Below, piece by piece: positions 61,329 to 64,000 of a stretch of DNA of 64,000 bases. Positions within the stretch are counted from its first letter, which is position 1. Every line of letters starts with the position of its first letter. A program made the translations under genes and the position numbers. The notes beneath the pieces are model-generated. The model ran no database searches and had not been told where the DNA came from. It worked only from the letters and a program-made list of their open reading frames with translations. The DNA is from Ruminococcaceae bacterium UBA1741 (GTDB taxonomy: Bacteria; Bacillota; Clostridia; Oscillospirales; Acutalibacteraceae). The stretch lies in NCBI GenBank assembly GCA_002315685.1, contig DCHX01000007.1:6255-70254 (forward strand), read 5' to 3'.

Positions 61329-62903
61329 ATGATTATCGTAAATAATGTCAGTTTGCCTCTTGATACTGATTTTAACAGTCTAATCGGTGTTGCGAGTAAC
61401 GAACTAAAAGTAGATAAATCTTTAATAAAATCTACTAAGCTTTATAAAAAATCGGTTGATGCAAGAAAAAGAAATGATTTACATTTTTGTTGTTCTTTGT
61501 TAGTTGATGTAAATGGAAATGAAGAAAAAATAATTAAGAAAGTTAAGAATGCAAGTCTTTATAATGAAACCGAATATGAATGGAAAAGGTGCGATTTTTC
61601 TCCAAAGACAAGACCTATTGTTGTGGGATTCGGACCTGCCGGGATGTTTGCATCGCTCTATCTTGCAAGAGCGGGACTGAAACCTATTGTTTTTGAGCGT
61701 GGCTTTGATGTTGATACAAGAAGTAAAGATGTCGAGAGTTTTTTTAATGGCGGAAAACTAAATGTTTCTTCAAATATTCAATTCGGCGAAGGCGGTGCAG
61801 GAACCTTTTCGGACGGCAAGCTCAATACGGGAATTAAGGATAAAAGAATAAGAGAAGTGCTTAAAACATTCAATAGGTTCGGCGCTAATGATAATATTTT
61901 AACCGATGCAAAGCCTCATATCGGCACTGATATATTAAAATCGGTTGTGAAAAATATAAGAAACGAGATAATTTCACTTGGCGGTGATGTTAATTTCGGC
62001 TCTAAGCTTGACAAAATTTTTCTATTGGATAAAAAAATAATCGCCGTAAGTATAAACGGCGAAAGAAAAGAATGCGATAATTTAATACTTTGTATCGGTC
62101 ATTCGGCACGGGATACATTTAAAATGCTTAAAGAAACCGGTGTTTTAATGGAGCAAAAGCCATTTTCGGTAGGTGTTAGAATCGAACATTTGCAGAGCAA
62201 TATAAACAAATCACTTTACGGTGATTTTGCCGAGAGTAAATATTTAAAACCTGCCGATTATAAAATGGCTGTTCATTTAAAAAACGGCAGGGGAGTATAT
62301 ACATTTTGTATGTGCCCCGGTGGCGAGGTTGTTAATGCTTCAAGCGAAGAAAAAATGCTTGTTGTAAACGGGATGAGCGAAAATGCGAGAAATAAGGCTA
62401 ATGCTAATTCTGCTTTGCTTGTCGGTGTTGATACGTCGGACTTTGAAAGTAATGATGTTTTGGCGGGACTTGAGTTTCAAAGGGAAATTGAGAAAAAAGC
62501 ATACGGAATAGCAAATGGAAATGTGCCGATAACAACCGTAGGACATTTTGTTTTCGGGGATAAAGCAACGCTTGGCAAGGTAAAGCCGAGCGTTAAGCCG
62601 AAAACGGTTTTTGCTGAAATGGAAGATATTTTCCCTAAGTTCGTTACCGATTCGTTAAAAGAGGGAATAAAGGAATTCGATAAAAAAATAAAAGGCTTTG
62701 CCGATTTTGATGCTGTTATAACAGCTCCTGAAACGAGGAGTTCTTCGCCTATTCGCATTTTAAGAAACGAAAACGGAGAATCACAAAATATTATCGGCTT
62801 GTACCCTTGCGGAGAGGGTGCGGGATATGCTGGAGGTATAACAAGTGCCGCTGTTGACGGTATGAAAATAGCAGAAAATGTTATTATTGCGGTGGCCAAC
62901 TGA
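61329..62903 (+). CDS. FAD-dependent dehydrogenase (COG2509-like)
   Basis: This 524-residue flavoprotein has an N-terminal ferredoxin-fold-like extension of about 90 residues, the FAD site VVGFGPAGMFASLYLARAG, then GEGGAGTFSDGKLNTG and the C-terminal YPCGEGAGYAGGITSAAVDGM motif. Function is unknown; the family is common in anaerobic Firmicutes. It begins one base after the preceding oxidoreductase stop, so the two are co-translated. Its last 20 bases overlap the convergent gene on the minus strand. Confidence 0.88.
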   Translation: MIIVNNVSLPLDTDFNSLIGVASNELKVDKSLIKSTKLYKKSVDARKRNDLHFCCSLLVDVNGNEEKIIKKVKNASLYNETEYEWKRCDFSPKTRPIVVGFGPAGMFASLYLARAGLKPIVFERGFDVDTRSKDVESFFNGGKLNVSSNIQFGEGGAGTFSDGKLNTGIKDKRIREVLKTFNRFGANDNILTDAKPHIGTDILKSVVKNIRNEIISLGGDVNFGSKLDKIFLLDKKIIAVSINGERKECDNLILCIGHSARDTFKMLKETGVLMEQKPFSVGVRIEHLQSNINKSLYGDFAESKYLKPADYKMAVHLKNGRGVYTFCMCPGGEVVNASSEEKMLVVNGMSENARNKANANSALLVGVDTSDFESNDVLAGLEFQREIEKKAYGIANGNVPITTVGHFVFGDKATLGKVKPSVKPKTVFAEMEDIFPKFVTDSLKEGIKEFDKKIKGFADFDAVITAPETRSSSPIRILRNENGESQNIIGLYPCGEGAGYAGGITSAAVDGMKIAENVIIAVAN

Positions 62904-63726
62904 AAACTGCTTGGCGTTTGCCGAGTATGTTTGGTGTTATTCGTAATTCGACTTTTTGCCAATTTTCCTGAACTTCAAAGGCTATATAACCTTTTATCTT
63001 CTTTCCGGTAGGAATTGAACATTGTTCTGGTAGGGATAAAGTAGATTCTATTATTTGCGAAGAACATTGATTTGTTAAATAGTTATCAAAAAATGCAGTA
63101 ACACAAGAAGAGTTTGAAAACGAAATATAGTTTGACGAGTTGTTTTCTATTTCAACTTCGCATAAAACAAAAACATTTCCGTCTTTTGGGATATGATTAT
63201 TATAATTTCGTGTAACTTCCATTGAAGTCCATGAGGTTAAAACACCATCGGCATCAACATTACCCGAAAAATTATATTTTCGTCTATTTGTATCCGTTCT
63301 TGATATATCCGAATTGTCAATAAGTTGATTTTCCTGCTGTGTAATGATTGTTTTTGGAACATTTTCTTTTGCTTCGTTAATAAGTTTTTTGCTTAGTTTA
63401 AATATTCCCAAAAGCATAATTATTGTAGAAATCGTTAATGAAATCTTTCCTATTGTCTTAATAGCACCTTTGCCGGTTTTTATTAAAACTATGGATATAA
63501 CGAATCCAAGTGGTGCAATAATAACACTTATTACTATAAACAATATTGCTAAAATGATTAAAAAAACAGGTTTTATTGATAAGTGTCGTGTATTGCAACG
63601 GGGACAAGCTTTGTAATAATTAGAAAAAACAAAACCACATTTTCTACATGTTACAAATTTATGATTATTGTTTTGATGTTCGCTATTAAATTTGTTATTT
63701 AAATCCGGAGAACCATACGCACCCAT
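62884..63726 (-). CDS. Zinc-ribbon membrane protein with DUF4352-like domain
   Basis: This 280-residue protein of unknown function has an N-terminal zinc ribbon (CRKCGFVFSNYYKACPRC, two CX2C pairs), two or three membrane helices at about 50-115, and a C-terminal extracellular beta-sandwich (about 160-270) with FVLCEVEIENNSSNYISF, a pattern seen in DUF4352/telokin-like domains. It converges with and overlaps the upstream oxidoreductase by 20 bases. A consensus promoter lies at 63759-63787. Confidence 0.7.
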   Translation of the reverse strand: MGAYGSPDLNNKFNSEHQNNNHKFVTCRKCGFVFSNYYKACPRCNTRHLSIKPVFLIILAILFIVISVIIAPLGFVISIVLIKTGKGAIKTIGKISLTISTIIMLLGIFKLSKKLINEAKENVPKTIITQQENQLIDNSDISRTDTNRRKYNFSGNVDADGVLTSWTSMEVTRNYNNHIPKDGNVFVLCEVEIENNSSNYISFSNSSCVTAFFDNYLTNQCSSQIIESTLSLPEQCSIPTGKKIKGYIAFEVQENWQKVELRITPNILGKRQAVFSWPPQ

Positions 63727-63758
63727 AATTTCATCTCACTTTTCTATTTTTCGATGCT

Positions 63759-63787
63759 ATTATAACAAAAAGATGACAGAAATTCAA
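63759..63787 (-). promoter_or_regulatory. Promoter of the zinc-ribbon protein gene
   Basis: On the minus strand TTGAAT (63782-63787) and TATAAT (63759-63764) are spaced by 17 bp. Confidence 0.65.
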
Positions 63788-63889
63788 TAATTCTTGATAA
63801 AAATAATCAATTTCCATTTAGTTGAGCCTATAAATAATATGCTATATTAACGAAAATGAAAAAATTGTTAAAAAATAGTCAAAATTATC

Positions 63890-63918
63890 TTGAAAAATGG
63901 AACTAAATGGGGTAAAAT
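63890..63918 (+). promoter_or_regulatory. Promoter of gapA
   Basis: TTGAAA (63890-63895) and TAAAAT (63913-63918) are spaced by 17 bp, with GGAGG at the normal distance before the following ATG. Confidence 0.7.
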
Positions 63919-63950
63919 ATAGAGGTAAATTTTTTTGGAGGTATTTTACT

Positions 63951-64000
63951 ATGGTAAAAGTTGCAATTAACGGATTCGGCCGTATCGGTCGTCTCGCATT
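63951..64000 (+). CDS. gap: Glyceraldehyde-3-phosphate dehydrogenase, N-terminal fragment
   Basis: Only 16 codons are in the window. They read MVKVAINGFGRIGRLA, the conserved start of NAD-dependent GAPDH with the GFGRIGR dinucleotide loop. The gene is truncated by the window edge. AGGAGG-type ribosome site and a sigma-A promoter precede it. Together with pfkA and glucokinase it shows that glycolysis genes are nearby. Confidence 0.93.
   Translation, partial: MVKVAINGFGRIGRLA

Overview
The window looks like a low-GC Firmicute, most likely an anaerobic gut or fibre-degrading Clostridia member related to Ruminococcaceae/Oscillospiraceae. Support: consensus sigma-A promoters (TTGACA-17-TATAAT type), strong AGGAGG ribosome sites, frequent TTG/GTG starts, type I dockerins, a sortase-type cell-wall anchor, oxygen-sensitive glycyl-radical chemistry, WhiA, HPr kinase and a SpoIIQ-like M23 protein. 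No rRNA, tRNA, CRISPR array or prophage was seen.

Bases 345-40496 form one long plus-strand glycan locus. It starts with a LacI regulator that has its own promoter, then a strong promoter at 1407-1435. Next come two sugar ABC importers (SBP1-permease-permease and permease-permease-SBP2) around an NHL/YIP1-like membrane protein and a DUF5696-like lipoprotein. No importer ATPase is present, so a shared MsmK/UgpC-type ATPase elsewhere is presumed. The extracellular block follows: three paralogous right-handed beta-helix proteins (one apparently cytoplasmic, one lipoprotein, one secreted with a dockerin), a five-module dockerin protein, a five-module sortase-anchored protein, and two SGNH-hydrolase lipoproteins. 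The cytoplasmic catabolic block has a GH43-like protein, a GH3 beta-glycosidase, a GH36 alpha-galactosidase, a glycyl-radical activase and enzyme, a DeoC-like aldolase, a zinc-type alcohol dehydrogenase, an FGGY kinase and an SMP-30-like lactonase. My reading is that the outer proteins bind, deacetylate and cut an acetylated, galactose-containing plant glycan, the importers bring in oligomers, and the cytoplasmic enzymes finish hydrolysis and pass an unidentified sugar, polyol or sugar acid through an unusual radical route that ends in aldol cleavage.

Bases 40497-41850 are a junction. It holds the C-terminal scar of a second alpha-galactosidase, several hairpins and a REP-associated tyrosine transposase gene (RAYT) that carries two inverted palindromes inside its reading frame.

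Bases 41965-46204 are on the minus strand: a GGGtGRT protein with a NifU-like partner, alanine racemase behind a structured leader, and the YchF ATPase. Bases 46380-58329 are a plus-strand housekeeping run: hprK, ROK glucokinase, murB, rapZ, whiA, dnaE, pfkA, a flavoprotein, a solitary mazF, an Mrp ATPase and a TrmB-like methyltransferase. The last part contains a SpoIIQ-like M23 protein (minus), a possible small RNA, a histidine phosphatase, two FAD oxidoreductases, a zinc-ribbon membrane protein (minus), and the first codons of gapA at the right edge.

The items most worth following up are the tandem-Cys glycyl-radical cluster, the beta-helix trio spread over three compartments, the shared YEYEYV segment behind the lipobox of three lipoproteins, the structured alr leader, and the palindromes inside the RAYT gene.
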